Source: Pseudomonas sp. CBZ-4
GTDB lineage: Bacteria; Pseudomonadota; Gammaproteobacteria; Pseudomonadales; Pseudomonadaceae
Length of the DNA stretch: 64,000 nt
Assembly: GCF_000346755.1 (NCBI RefSeq)
Contig: NZ_ANNV01000148.1
Location: 85,906 to 149,905, forward strand
Reading direction: 5' to 3'
Positions 8,616 to 17,891 of the stretch are shown piece by piece. Numbering within the stretch: the stretch's first letter is position 1; every line of letters begins with the position of its first letter. The notes under the pieces were generated by a model, which was not told where the DNA came from, searched no databases, and saw only the letters and a list, made by a program, of their open reading frames with translations. Both the position numbers and the translations under genes were made by a program.

Positions 8616-9906
8616 GTGCAGCTTCCTCCGTGGAGCGCCGGGCCAACCACTCAAGCGCCTCGGCAACACAATAAAATGATCCGAACAACAGAATTTCGTC
8701 GTCAGGCGTGGCAACCGCGCACTGCGCCTCAAGGGCTGCAGTGACACTTGCATACGACGCCACGGACGCACCAAGGTTCTGCAACGCCGCCGCCAGCTCA
8801 ACAGCCGGACGGCTGCGCGGCGAATCCAGCGGCGCGACCGCCCAGGCCTGGACATCATCCAGCAATGGCGCCACCACGCCGTCCAGATCCTTATCGGCCA
8901 GCAAGCCGAATACCGCAAGACGACGACCGACCGGCGGCGTACGCGACAGGCGCCGCGCCAGGTATTGCGCCGCATGCGGGTTATGCCCCACATCCAGCAG
9001 CAGGTTCAGGCGCTTGCCTTCCCACTCGAACGCACGGCGATCCAGGCGCCCCACCACCCGAGTGGCCTGCAGGGTCGCCGCAATCTGCCCGGCATCCCAC
9101 GGCAGATCCAGCAACAGGTAAGCCTGCAACGCCAGTGCGGCGTTTTCCATCGGCAGGTTCAGCAGCGGCAGGTCGTGCAACTCCACCACCTGACCACGCG
9201 CATCACGCCCGCGCCATTGCCAGTGCTGCTCACCGACTTCAAGATTGAATTCGCGGCCCCGCAAGTAGAACGGGCAGCCCAGCTCGCGCACCTTGTCCAG
9301 CAAGGTATGCGGCGGGTCAATGTCACCACACAGCGCAGGCCTGCCCTGACGGAAGATCCCGGCCTTTTCATAGGCCACGGACTCACGGGTATCGCCAAGA
9401 TAATCCGCATGGTCCACGCCAATACTGGTCACCAGCGCCAGGTCGGCATCCACCACGTTGACCGTATCCAGGCGCCCGCCCAAACCCACTTCCAGCACGA
9501 CCACGTCCAGCTGCGCACGCTCGAACAGCCAGAACGCCGCCAGGGTGCCCATCTCGAAGTAAGTCAGGGAAATCTCGCCACGCCCGGCGTCGAGCGCGGC
9601 GAAGGCTTCGCAGAGTTGCTCATCCGTGGCTTCGACGCCATTGAGCTGCACCCGCTCGTTGTAGCGCAGCAGGTGCGGGGAATTGTACACGCCGACCTTC
9701 AGCCCTTGGGCTTGCAGCAGCGCGGCGACAAAGGCACAGGTAGAGCCTTTGCCGTTGGTGCCGGTCACCGTGATCACGCGCGGTGCCGGCCGGCCCAACC
9801 CGAGGCGGGCCGCTACCTGTTGCGAGCGCTCCAGGCCCATGTCGATGGCGGACGGATGCAACTGCTCAAGGTAGGCGAGCCATTCGCCCAGGGTACGTTG
9901 GGTCAT
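8599..9906 (-). CDS. folC: Dihydrofolate synthase / folylpolyglutamate synthase
   Basis: This 435-residue Mur-ligase-family enzyme adds glutamate to dihydropteroate and extends folate polyglutamate tails. The ATP loop is GTNGKGS at 49-55. The family segment ending in LEVGLGGRLD and the second-domain DVGHNPHA loop are both present. The start overlaps the accD stop by four bases, so accD-folC-dedD is a coupled operon. Confidence 0.96.
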   Translation of the reverse strand: MTQRTLGEWLAYLEQLHPSAIDMGLERSQQVAARLGLGRPAPRVITVTGTNGKGSTCAFVAALLQAQGLKVGVYNSPHLLRYNERVQLNGVEATDEQLCEAFAALDAGRGEISLTYFEMGTLAAFWLFERAQLDVVVLEVGLGGRLDTVNVVDADLALVTSIGVDHADYLGDTRESVAYEKAGIFRQGRPALCGDIDPPHTLLDKVRELGCPFYLRGREFNLEVGEQHWQWRGRDARGQVVELHDLPLLNLPMENAALALQAYLLLDLPWDAGQIAATLQATRVVGRLDRRAFEWEGKRLNLLLDVGHNPHAAQYLARRLSRTPPVGRRLAVFGLLADKDLDGVVAPLLDDVQAWAVAPLDSPRSRPAVELAAALQNLGASVASYASVTAALEAQCAVATPDDEILLFGSFYCVAEALEWLARRSTEEAAHGITG

Positions 9907-10823
9907 AGGTTTGCTGGCACCGGCGGCACGACAATCGGTTCAACTTTAGGCGCGACGTACACGGGTGTCGGCAGGCCCATCATTTGTGCCAGCAGGTTGC
10001 CCAGGCGTGGACGCAGTTCACCGCGCGGGATGATCAGGTCGATTGCACCGTGCTCCAGCAGGAACTCACTGCGCTGGAAGCCTTCCGGCAGTTTTTCGCG
10101 CACGGTCTGCTCGATCACGCGCGGGCCGGCAAAGCCGATCAGGGCCTTGGGTTCGCCGACGATCACGTCACCCAACATCGCCAGGCTGGCGGAAACGCCG
10201 CCGTAGACCGGGTCGGTCAGTACGGAGATGAACGGGATGCCTTCTTCACGCAGACGCGCCAGCACCGCGGAGGTCTTGGCCATTTGCATCAGGGAGATCA
10301 GCGCTTCCTGCATGCGCGCACCACCAGAGGCGGCGAAGCAGATCATCGGGCAACGGTTTTCCAGGGCATAGTTGGCAGCGCGTACAAAACGCTCGCCAAC
10401 GATGGCGCCCATGGAGCCGCCCATGAAGGAGAACTCGAACGCCGAGACCACAACGGGCATGCCCAGCAGCTTGCCGCTGACGGAGATCAGCGCGTCTTTC
10501 TCGCCGGTCTGCTTTTGCGCGCCGGTCAGGCGGTCCTTGTACTTCTTGCTGTCGCGGAACTTGAGACGGTCAACCGGCTCCAGGTCAGCGCCCAGTTCGG
10601 CACGGCCGTCGGCATCCAGAAAGATGTCGATACGGGCGCGGGCGCCGATACGCATGTGGTGGTTGCACTTGGGGCAAACGTCCAGGGTCTTTTCCAGCTC
10701 CGGGCGGTACAGCACCGCGTCGCAGGATGGGCACTTGTGCCACAGACCTTCAGGAACCGAGCTTTTCTTCACCTCGGAACGCATGATCGAAGGGATCAGT
10801 TTGTCTACTAACCAGTTGCTCAT
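9903..10823 (-). CDS. accD: Acetyl-CoA carboxylase carboxyltransferase beta subunit
   Basis: This 306-residue protein pairs with AccA to move the carboxyl group from biotin to acetyl-CoA, the first step of fatty-acid synthesis. The N-terminal zinc ribbon has Cys31, Cys34, Cys50 and Cys53 (CPSCDAV...CPKCNHH), and the crotonase-like carboxyltransferase core follows (MGGSMGAIVGERFVRA, FAASGGARMQE). The start at MSNWLVDKLIPS is favoured over an upstream in-frame codon because it matches family length and has GAGAAAG before it. Confidence 0.97.
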   Translation of the reverse strand: MSNWLVDKLIPSIMRSEVKKSSVPEGLWHKCPSCDAVLYRPELEKTLDVCPKCNHHMRIGARARIDIFLDADGRAELGADLEPVDRLKFRDSKKYKDRLTGAQKQTGEKDALISVSGKLLGMPVVVSAFEFSFMGGSMGAIVGERFVRAANYALENRCPMICFAASGGARMQEALISLMQMAKTSAVLARLREEGIPFISVLTDPVYGGVSASLAMLGDVIVGEPKALIGFAGPRVIEQTVREKLPEGFQRSEFLLEHGAIDLIIPRGELRPRLGNLLAQMMGLPTPVYVAPKVEPIVVPPVPANL

Positions 10824-11067
10824 GCTTTCTTTCTCCAGTACCGGTGGCTTGAACACAGCCCCGCGTATGCCCTTGAGCTAAATTCATATGTGGCGATGAC
10901 ACATGCTGGACGGGGTCAGGCGTTCGACCAGCCATTTCCCGCATGCATCCTCAGCCTTCCAGACAACCTGCCAGTGCAGGGTTGCCACTTCATTTCCGGG
11001 CCACCCACAGGCGGCACCGGGCTGTTTTACACAGTGGTAGTTATGGACGGCGGCAGACTGCCAGCCG

Positions 11068-11688
11068 TCACATCCCGCGCACAGCCTGCATGAATGCGCG
11101 AATCTTGCTGTGATCCTTGATGCCCTTGCCCTGCTCCACGCCACCACTGACGTCCACCGCATAGGGGCGCACTTGCTCGATGGCTGCCGCGACATTCGCG
11201 GGGTTGAGCCCACCCGCCAGGATGATCGGCTTGCTCAGCCCTTCGGGAATCAGCGTCCAGTCGAACGCCTCGCCCGTACCACCCGGTACGCCTTCGACGT
11301 AGGTGTCCAGCAAGATCCCGCGAGCGCCCACATAGGCAGCGCAGGCGGCGGCGATATCGTCCCCTGCCTTGACCCGCAACGCCTTGATATACGGGCGCTG
11401 GTAGCTTTCGCATTCGTCAGGGCTTTCGTCACCATGGAACTGCAGCATGTCCAACGGTACGGCATCCAGGGTTTCGTTGAGTTCGCAGCGGCTGGCGTTG
11501 ACGAACAGCCCCACAGTAGTGACGAACGGCGGCAGTGCGGCGATGATCGCCCGCGCCTGCAGCACGTTCACCGCCCGTGGGCTCTTGGCATAAAACACAA
11601 AACCAATGGCATCCGCCCCCGCCTCGACTGCCGCCAGCGCGTCTTCTATGCGGGTAATCCCGCAAATCTTGCTGCGAACGGCTGACAT
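11068..11688 (-). CDS. trpF: Phosphoribosylanthranilate isomerase
   Basis: This 206-residue (beta/alpha)8 enzyme performs the third step of tryptophan synthesis. The catalytic Cys9 is in KICGITR, QFHGDESPDEC follows beta-4, and the phosphate-binding ends are ILAGGLNPANV and VDVSGGVEQGKG. It lies between truA and accD without other trp genes, as is usual in Pseudomonas, where trp genes are scattered. A 244-base gap with no recognisable feature separates it from accD. Confidence 0.96.
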   Translation of the reverse strand: MSAVRSKICGITRIEDALAAVEAGADAIGFVFYAKSPRAVNVLQARAIIAALPPFVTTVGLFVNASRCELNETLDAVPLDMLQFHGDESPDECESYQRPYIKALRVKAGDDIAAACAAYVGARGILLDTYVEGVPGGTGEAFDWTLIPEGLSKPIILAGGLNPANVAAAIEQVRPYAVDVSGGVEQGKGIKDHSKIRAFMQAVRGM

Positions 11689-11751
11689 GTCGTGGAAACC
11701 TCAGGGTTGGGCCGAGAAAGTCCCGGATGGTAACAAAAGCTTTTCCGGGCG

Positions 11752-12606
11752 TCAGCCGCCAAGTTCGCTGAAACCTGTGAGGAAGTGTGGCCCGATGAAA
11801 CGTTCCGGCAGCTCGAACTCGTCGCGGTACTCCACATCCACCAGGTACAGGCCAAAGGGATGGGCGGTGACACCGCCCGTACGGCGAACACGGCTTTCCA
11901 GCACTTCCTTGGCCCACTCCACCGGGCGCTCGCCCGTGCCAATGGTCATCAGCACGCCCGCAATGTTGCGCACCATATGGTGCAGGAACGCACCGGCGCG
12001 GATATCCAGCACGATCATCTTGCCGTGGCGCGTCACCCGCAGGTGGTGGACTTCCTTGATCGGCGACTTGGCCTGGCACTGGCCGGCGCGGAACGCGCTG
12101 AAGTCGTGCACGCCGACCAGATGCTGCGCGGCCTCGGCCATGCGCTCGGCGTCCAGCGGGCGGTGGTTCCAGGTGATTTCTTCGTTGAGGTGCGCCGGGC
12201 GGATCTGATCGTTGTAGATCACATAACGATAACGTCGGGCGATAGCCTTGAAGCGCGCATGAAAGTGCGCCGGCATGACCTTGGCCCAACTGACACTGAC
12301 GTCATGGGGCAGGTTGATATTGGCGCCCATCACCCACGCCTTCATCGTGCGCTCGGCCTGGGTATCGAAGTGCACCACCTGGCCGCAAGCATGCACACCG
12401 GCGTCAGTACGCCCGGCGCACATCAGCGACACCGGTGAATCCGCGACTTTCGACAGAGCCTTTTCCAGGGTTTCCTGCACCGTCAGCACGCCCGACGCCT
12501 GGCGCTGCCAGCCGCGATAGCGCGAACCTTTGTATTCCACGCCCAGGGCGATGCGGTAAAAGCCTGCGGCCGCCATTTCGGCGGCCGCGTTATCTATATT
12601 TGCCAA
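11752..12606 (-). CDS. truA: tRNA pseudouridine(38-40) synthase
   Basis: TruA converts U38-U40 in the tRNA anticodon arm to pseudouridine. The catalytic Asp lies in CAGRTDAGVHA, and YKGSRYRGWQRQ and HHMVRNIAGVLM are family signatures. The start is uncertain. TTG 12606 (LANIDNAAAEMAAAG) matches relatives, TTG 12633 would add nine residues, and ATG 12576 would remove ten; none has a strong ribosome binding site. It is transcribed after fimV, with a REP element between them. Confidence 0.92.
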   Translation of the reverse strand: MANIDNAAAEMAAAGFYRIALGVEYKGSRYRGWQRQASGVLTVQETLEKALSKVADSPVSLMCAGRTDAGVHACGQVVHFDTQAERTMKAWVMGANINLPHDVSVSWAKVMPAHFHARFKAIARRYRYVIYNDQIRPAHLNEEITWNHRPLDAERMAEAAQHLVGVHDFSAFRAGQCQAKSPIKEVHHLRVTRHGKMIVLDIRAGAFLHHMVRNIAGVLMTIGTGERPVEWAKEVLESRVRRTGGVTAHPFGLYLVDVEYRDEFELPERFIGPHFLTGFSELGG

Positions 12607-12662
12607 GAACTGAGAGCCTGATGAGTTGCGCAAAGGCGGCCATTATAAAGAGGGACGCCCAA

Positions 12663-12727
12663 ATGTGGGAGCGGGCTTGCTGTGGCGAGGGAGCTTGCTC
12701 CCTCACCAGAGCAAGCCCGCCCCCACA
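12663..12727. repeat. REP element, mixed type
   Basis: An outer REP pair (TGTGGGAGCGGGCTTGC ... GCAAGCCCGCCCCCACA) encloses a second palindrome, GGCGAGGGAGCTTGCTCCCT, of the other common Pseudomonas type. It lies in the truA-fimV spacer. Confidence 0.85.
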
Positions 12728-12745
12728 GTGGATTTTCGTTGTGCT

Positions 12746-15310
12746 TTAAATACGGCCGAGCATTTCCTTGGCTTCGCCGCGCTGCGACTCGTCACCTTCG
12801 GTCAGCACTTCAGAAAGGATGTCCCGCGCGCCATCCGCATCCCCCATGTCGATATAGGCCTGGGCCAAGTCCAGCTTGGTTGCCACCTCGTCGGTGCCGG
12901 AGAGGAAGTCGAATTCCGGCTCATCACCACCCAGCGCAGCGTCTTCTGCGGTAAACGACGGCTCGATGGACGGATGCTCCAGGCTCTGGGACAGACGATC
13001 CAACTCGGCATTGACGTCGTCCAGTTCGGACGCGAAGGCGTCCGGCTTGGTGGCCGCTTCTGGCTCATCGGCCAGGGACAGGTCGAAGTCTTCCGGCAGT
13101 TCGAACTCATCCAGCGCAGCAGGCGTCAGGGTTGGCGGCTCGACTGCAGGCACATCCTGCATCTGTTCTTCAAGACCGGAAAGGAAATCATCATCGGCCT
13201 GCGTGGACGCCGGCGCATCCAATTGCAGGTCAAGGTCGAAGTCCGACAGATCGTCCGGGCTGGCTTTCGCTTCAGCCTGCTGCTGCAGTACGGACTCGAA
13301 GGTCAGCACATCTTCAGGATTGACCTCGGCAGGCGATGCCGCCTCAAGATCATCCAGGCTCAGGTCGAAATCAGTGTCGAAGGCTTCCGGTTCTGGCGCC
13401 GGGGCGGCCGGTTTGTCCTCCAGCAGGTCCTTGACGTATTGCGCATCCAGGGCCGCCGCGGCCACCGCGGCACTCACGCCCGCCGCCAGCACCGCCATCG
13501 CCGGGAAGCGTGACTTGAGCAGCTCGACCTGGGCATGGTTGTCACCATTGGCCACCAGTTGGCGCTCCTGGGTGACGAAGCCGTCCTTGTCATTCTGCAG
13601 GCCGTAGACTTCCATCAGCTTCAACCGCAGGTCGCTGCGCTTGGGCTCTTGCTTGATCGCCTGCTCCAACACGTCGGCGGCCTGGTTCAGGTGACCGCGA
13701 TCGACAAGGGATTGGGCTTGCGCCAGCGCATCATTGGAATTCATCGGGGCCACGGCCACTGCCAGGGGCGCGAGCACCGAAGCAACAGTCGGCACCACGA
13801 CGGCCGGTTCAACCACTGGCGCCGGTACTGGAGCCGCCGCCAGCTTGACGCTCGGCGCCGGCACTTCCAGGCCTTCGAAGCTGTCCGGTGGCAGGTCCTG
13901 GTCGAGGTTCGAGGTGAACTCCGGCTCTTCAGCCAGGGCACGGGCCATGCGCAGGTGCTTTTCTTCTTCACGACGGGCGTTGCGATGACGCAGCACCAGC
14001 AGCAGCAGCAACAAAGCCACCAAGGCTGCGGCGCCACCCACTACGCCGAGGACCACCGGGTTGGTCAGCAGCTCATTGAATTTGCCATCGTTACTGGCAG
14101 GACCCGCTTCAGGCTTGACGGGTTCCGGGGCCGGAGCCGTCGGCGCAGGCGTGGCTGCCGGTGCAGAGGGAGCCGCCGGAGTTGCCGCCGCCGGATCACC
14201 GGCCAACTGGGCCGGAATCACCGCAGGCACAGCCGCTGGGTCGCCCTTTTCCGCTTGCAGGCGCGCCAGTTGATCGTTCTTCAGTTGAATCAGTTTTTGC
14301 AGCTTGTCCAACTGGCTTTGCAGGTCCGCCGCACGGCTTTTCAGCTCGGCGTTATCACGACGGGTGGTGTCCAGCTCTTCCTGGGTCATCGCCAGCTTGT
14401 CGCTCAGGGCACGGCCGTCAGCGGCCTTGCCTTTCGCGCCCTGCTTGGCGGACTCGGCCGAGACCAGGCTCAAGTTGTCCTTGGCATTGGTGCTCGACGG
14501 TGCATTGCCCGCCTGGGTGCGCTTGGTGGCATCCAGTTGCTGCTTGCCAGCGACCTGGTTGGTCGCCCCGCGACGTCCCTGGCGCCAGGCGGCGTTTTGC
14601 GCCGTCACTTCGGCAATCGCCTGGGGCTGTGGCAGTGCGGTGCTTTGTACGGTGTCCGGCAGACGCAGGACCTGGCCGGTTTTCAGGCGGTTGATATTGC
14701 CGTCGATAAAGGCATCGGGGTTCAGTGCCTGGATCGCCAGCATGGTCTGCTGGATCGAGCCGCCATTGCGGTTCTTCGCGGCAATTTCCCACAAGGTGTC
14801 GCGGGAAGTGGTGGTGTGCTGCGCCGCTTTGCTCGCGGCAGGCGCGGCAGGCGCGGGGCTGGCCGGCGCCAACACACGCGGTGCAGGCGCTGTTGCGGCC
14901 GGCTGGTCAAACTTGGCCGGGTCCAGCAGCACACTGTAGTCGCGCATCAGGCGGCCGTTGGGCCACTGCACCTGCAACAGGAAACGAACGTAGGATTCCG
15001 GCAACGGCTTGCTGGAGGTGACGCGCACCACACTGCGACCGCTGGGATTGATCACCGGCGTAAACACCAGGTCATTCAGAAACGCTTGGCGATCGACGCC
15101 CGCATCCACAAACGCCTGGGACGAAGCCAGGCTCGGCGTGATCTCGGAAGCCGTGAGGCCGCCGACATCGAGCAATTCGATTTCCACCGACAACGGCTGG
15201 TTCAACTGCGACTTGAGGGTCATTTCCCCCAGTTGCAGCGCCTGCGCCATACCGGAGGACAGCGCCGAGGCGGCCGCTATTGCTAACACCAGTTTGCGAA
15301 CTTGAACCAT
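12746..15310 (-). CDS. fimV: FimV-type polar hub / peptidoglycan-binding protein
   Basis: This 854-residue protein has a cleavable signal (MVQVRKLVLAIAAASALSSG, ending AQA near 24) and an N-terminal beta domain. A LysM domain (about 165-220: TTSRDTLWEIAAKNRNGG...GQVLRLPD) comes next, followed by a coiled coil (about 300-350), a Pro/Ala linker and one membrane helix near 420-440. The long acidic cytoplasmic region contains TPR-like helices and ends in the conserved FimV C-terminal motif (LDLAQAYIDMGDADGARDIL). FimV organises the cell pole for type IV pili and secretion machinery and stimulates cAMP signalling. The start at MVQVRK is preferred to an upstream codon because it begins the signal peptide. 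Confidence 0.94.
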   Translation of the reverse strand: MVQVRKLVLAIAAASALSSGMAQALQLGEMTLKSQLNQPLSVEIELLDVGGLTASEITPSLASSQAFVDAGVDRQAFLNDLVFTPVINPSGRSVVRVTSSKPLPESYVRFLLQVQWPNGRLMRDYSVLLDPAKFDQPAATAPAPRVLAPASPAPAAPAASKAAQHTTTSRDTLWEIAAKNRNGGSIQQTMLAIQALNPDAFIDGNINRLKTGQVLRLPDTVQSTALPQPQAIAEVTAQNAAWRQGRRGATNQVAGKQQLDATKRTQAGNAPSSTNAKDNLSLVSAESAKQGAKGKAADGRALSDKLAMTQEELDTTRRDNAELKSRAADLQSQLDKLQKLIQLKNDQLARLQAEKGDPAAVPAVIPAQLAGDPAAATPAAPSAPAATPAPTAPAPEPVKPEAGPASNDGKFNELLTNPVVLGVVGGAAALVALLLLLLVLRHRNARREEEKHLRMARALAEEPEFTSNLDQDLPPDSFEGLEVPAPSVKLAAAPVPAPVVEPAVVVPTVASVLAPLAVAVAPMNSNDALAQAQSLVDRGHLNQAADVLEQAIKQEPKRSDLRLKLMEVYGLQNDKDGFVTQERQLVANGDNHAQVELLKSRFPAMAVLAAGVSAAVAAAALDAQYVKDLLEDKPAAPAPEPEAFDTDFDLSLDDLEAASPAEVNPEDVLTFESVLQQQAEAKASPDDLSDFDLDLQLDAPASTQADDDFLSGLEEQMQDVPAVEPPTLTPAALDEFELPEDFDLSLADEPEAATKPDAFASELDDVNAELDRLSQSLEHPSIEPSFTAEDAALGGDEPEFDFLSGTDEVATKLDLAQAYIDMGDADGARDILSEVLTEGDESQRGEAKEMLGRI

Positions 15311-15472
15311 AGCCTCATCCTTTGTTTGAACACTCCCCGGCCTGCGAGAAGGTTGGTAACCGCTGCCATAAGGCATGGCGAGCCGATAGGTCACCGACAC
15401 GCTTCTGTTCCTGCTTGGGGCCAAGCATAGCGCCTGGTTAGAATCAATCTACAAATTGCCGCCAAGTATCTT

Positions 15473-16483
15473 TTACACAAGGTCTTTTATCAACAACTGC
15501 GCCAGCTGTACGGCATTCAGTGCGGCGCCTTTGCGTACGTTATCTGACGTCAGCCACAGATTTAGTTCCGCCGGATCGTCCACCCCGGCGCGAACCCGTC
15601 CTACATACACAACGTCTTGTCCTACTGCATCGCCAACCGCTGTTGGGTAGTCACCCTCCTCCACCAGCTCTATACCCGGCGCTGCGTCGAGTGCCCGGTT
15701 AACGAGGGCGAGATCCACCGGCGCAGCCAGCTGCAACGACACAGTCAGGCTATCGCCAAAAAACACCGGGGCTTGAACGCAGGTTGCGGAAATCTTTAGC
15801 AAAGGAGTTTCCAGCACGGCGCGCAGTTCGTGTACGAGACGTTTCTCCAAGGCTGTATGACCTTGGGCATCTGGCGTACCGACTTGTGCCAGCAGGTTGA
15901 AGGCCATCTGCCGATCAAAAAACTTCGGTTCCAGCGGACGCACATTCAGCAGCTCGGCGGTTTGTCGCGCCAGCTCGCTCACGGCTTCGCGCCCCTGGGC
16001 TGACACTGCCAGGTTGGCGGTAACGCTCACCCGCTGGATATCCAGCAGGCCGCGCAAGGGCGCCAGGACCACCGCCAGGTTGGTGGCGGACGGGCTTGGG
16101 CTGGCGAGCTGGAACGGTTTTTTCAGGCCGCCCAATACGTGCGCGTTCGCTTCCGGCACCACCGGTGGCGCTTGCTCAGCCGACAAGGCGCCGGACAGGT
16201 CGATCACCGCACAACCGGCCGTCGTGGCGCGCGGGGCGAAGCTCAAGGTCACTGCCGGCCCCGCGGCAAAAAATGCCAGTTGCACCTTTTTGAAATCGAA
16301 CTCGTCGACTTCCTTGACCCGCAGGTTCTTGCCGCGAAACGGCACCGAGGCACCGGCCGAGTTATTGCCGGCCAGCAGGTACAGGGTGCCCACCGGAAAA
16401 TCCAGCTCTTCGAGGATCTGCACCAGGGTTTCACCGACGGTGCCGGTGGCGCCGATCACGGCGATTTCAAAGGTCTGGGTCAT
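15473..16483 (-). CDS. Aspartate-semialdehyde dehydrogenase paralogue, probably catalytically dead
   Basis: This 336-residue protein has the full ASADH two-domain fold (GATGTVGETL at 11-20 for NADP binding; dimerisation domain after 130). Where true enzymes have the nucleophile in an N-P-N-C-S-T segment, it reads SPSPSAT (128-134), with proline at the Cys position. It therefore should not reduce aspartyl phosphate. It resembles the USG-1 group of ASADH-like proteins encoded near truA in enterics. A genuine asd lies immediately upstream in the same direction. The function is unknown; a structural or regulatory role is possible. Confidence 0.85.
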   Translation of the reverse strand: MTQTFEIAVIGATGTVGETLVQILEELDFPVGTLYLLAGNNSAGASVPFRGKNLRVKEVDEFDFKKVQLAFFAAGPAVTLSFAPRATTAGCAVIDLSGALSAEQAPPVVPEANAHVLGGLKKPFQLASPSPSATNLAVVLAPLRGLLDIQRVSVTANLAVSAQGREAVSELARQTAELLNVRPLEPKFFDRQMAFNLLAQVGTPDAQGHTALEKRLVHELRAVLETPLLKISATCVQAPVFFGDSLTVSLQLAAPVDLALVNRALDAAPGIELVEEGDYPTAVGDAVGQDVVYVGRVRAGVDDPAELNLWLTSDNVRKGAALNAVQLAQLLIKDLV

Positions 16484-16571
16484 GGGGGCTGCCTCGGGCA
16501 TTGCGGGGGGAGCGGCACTTTACCGGGTGGTGGGGTAATTGGGCCAGTGTTTGTGGTGAAGCTGAGGGCCT

Positions 16572-16647
16572 CATCGCAGGCAAGCCAGCTCCCACACTTG
16601 AATGTATTCACACATCAAAATGTGGGAGCTGGCTTGCCTGCGATGCC
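16572..16647. repeat. REPIN
   Basis: A converging pair of REP units (ATCGCAGGCAAGCCAGCTCC and its complement) separated by about 25 bases, between asd and its paralogue. Confidence 0.9.
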
Positions 16648-16661
16648 CCTCTCAAGAACAA

Positions 16662-16696
16662 CAAAAAACCCGCGCCTGTCACCAGAACGCGGGTTT
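16662..16696 (-). terminator. Terminator of asd
   Basis: On the minus strand the hairpin AACCCGCG ... CGCGGGTT is followed by TTTTTTG, 20 bases after the asd stop. Confidence 0.8.
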
Positions 16697-16714
16697 CTTG
16701 ATTGCCTCAAGCGA

Positions 16715-17827
16715 TCAACGCTCCAGCAAGATCCGCAGCATGCGACGCAGCGGTTCAGCCGCGCCCCACAACAGCTGGTCGCCCACCGTGAACGCGCCGA
16801 GGAACTGGCTGCCCATGTTCAGCTTGCGCAGACGGCCCACCGGTACATTCAGGGTGCCGGTAACCTTCGTCGGGCTCAGCTCCTGCATGCTGATCTCGCG
16901 GTTGTTCGGCACCAGCTTGACCCACGGGTTGTGCGAGCTGATCAGCGATTCGATATCGGCGATCGGCACGTCCTTGTTCAGCTTGATGGTCAGCGCCTGG
17001 CTGTGGCAGCGCATGGCGCCGATGCGCACGCAGATGCCGTCCACCGGGATCGGGCTCTTGAAGCGACCGAGGATCTTGTTGGTCTCGGCCTGGGCCTTCC
17101 ACTCTTCGCGGCTCTGGCCGTTCGGCAGCTCTTTGTCGATCCATGGGATCAGGCTACCGGCCAATGGCACGCCGAAGTTTTCGGTCGGGTACGCATCGCT
17201 GCGCATGGCTTCGGCCACACGACGGTCGATGTCGAGGATCGCGCTGGCCGGGTCGGCCAGTTGATCGGCAACAGCGGCGTGGGTCGCGCCCATCTGCTTG
17301 ATCAGTTCACGCATGTTCTGCGCGCCGGCACCGGACGCCGCCTGATACGTCATGGCGCTCATCCACTCCACCAGGCCAGCCTCGAACAGGCCGCCCAGGC
17401 CCATCAGCATCAGGCTGACGGTGCAGTTGCCGCCGACGTAGTTCTTGGTGCCGGCGTCCAGTTGCTGGTCGATGACCTTGCGGTTAACCGGGTCGAGGAT
17501 GATCACGGCGTCATCCTGCATGCGCAGGCTCGATGCGGCGTCGATCCAGTAACCCTGCCAGCCGGCTTCACGCAGCTTGGGGAAGACTTCGCTGGTGTAG
17601 TCGCCACCCTGACAGGTCACGATCACGTCGAGGGTCTTCAACTCTTCAATGCTGTAGGCGTCCTTGAGCGGAGCAATATCCTTGCCCACGGACGGCCCTT
17701 GGCCACCAACGTTCGAAGTGGTGAAAAACACCGGCTCAATAAGATCGAAATCCTGCTCTTCCAGCATCCGCTGCATGAGCACGGAACCGACCATACCGCG
17801 CCAACCGATCAGACCTACACGTTTCAT
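16715..17827 (-). CDS. asd: Aspartate-semialdehyde dehydrogenase
   Basis: This 370-residue enzyme reduces aspartyl phosphate to the semialdehyde that feeds lysine, diaminopimelate, threonine and methionine. The NADP loop is GWRGMVGSVL (8-17). The nucleophile Cys135 lies in VGGNCTVSLM, and a catalytic His lies in RCHSQALTIKL. It is followed by a terminator and the Cys-less paralogue, and preceded by leuB. Confidence 0.97.
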   Translation of the reverse strand: MKRVGLIGWRGMVGSVLMQRMLEEQDFDLIEPVFFTTSNVGGQGPSVGKDIAPLKDAYSIEELKTLDVIVTCQGGDYTSEVFPKLREAGWQGYWIDAASSLRMQDDAVIILDPVNRKVIDQQLDAGTKNYVGGNCTVSLMLMGLGGLFEAGLVEWMSAMTYQAASGAGAQNMRELIKQMGATHAAVADQLADPASAILDIDRRVAEAMRSDAYPTENFGVPLAGSLIPWIDKELPNGQSREEWKAQAETNKILGRFKSPIPVDGICVRIGAMRCHSQALTIKLNKDVPIADIESLISSHNPWVKLVPNNREISMQELSPTKVTGTLNVPVGRLRKLNMGSQFLGAFTVGDQLLWGAAEPLRRMLRILLER

Positions 17828-17891
17828 CGCAACTACACCTTGTTAAAAAGTGGGCCGCCTTGCAGCAACAACTGCAAGCGGGCCCGAGAGA

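Noticed and set aside
7956..8993. 345-codon form of the DedD-like protein
   Set aside because: The first 126 codons are antisense-type shadow inside folC; the membrane-anchor start at 8615 gives the normal protein.
13535..15286. 583-codon plus-strand open frame opposite fimV
   Set aside because: Antisense shadow of a gene with strong FimV domains; the translation is Arg/Gly/His-rich noise.
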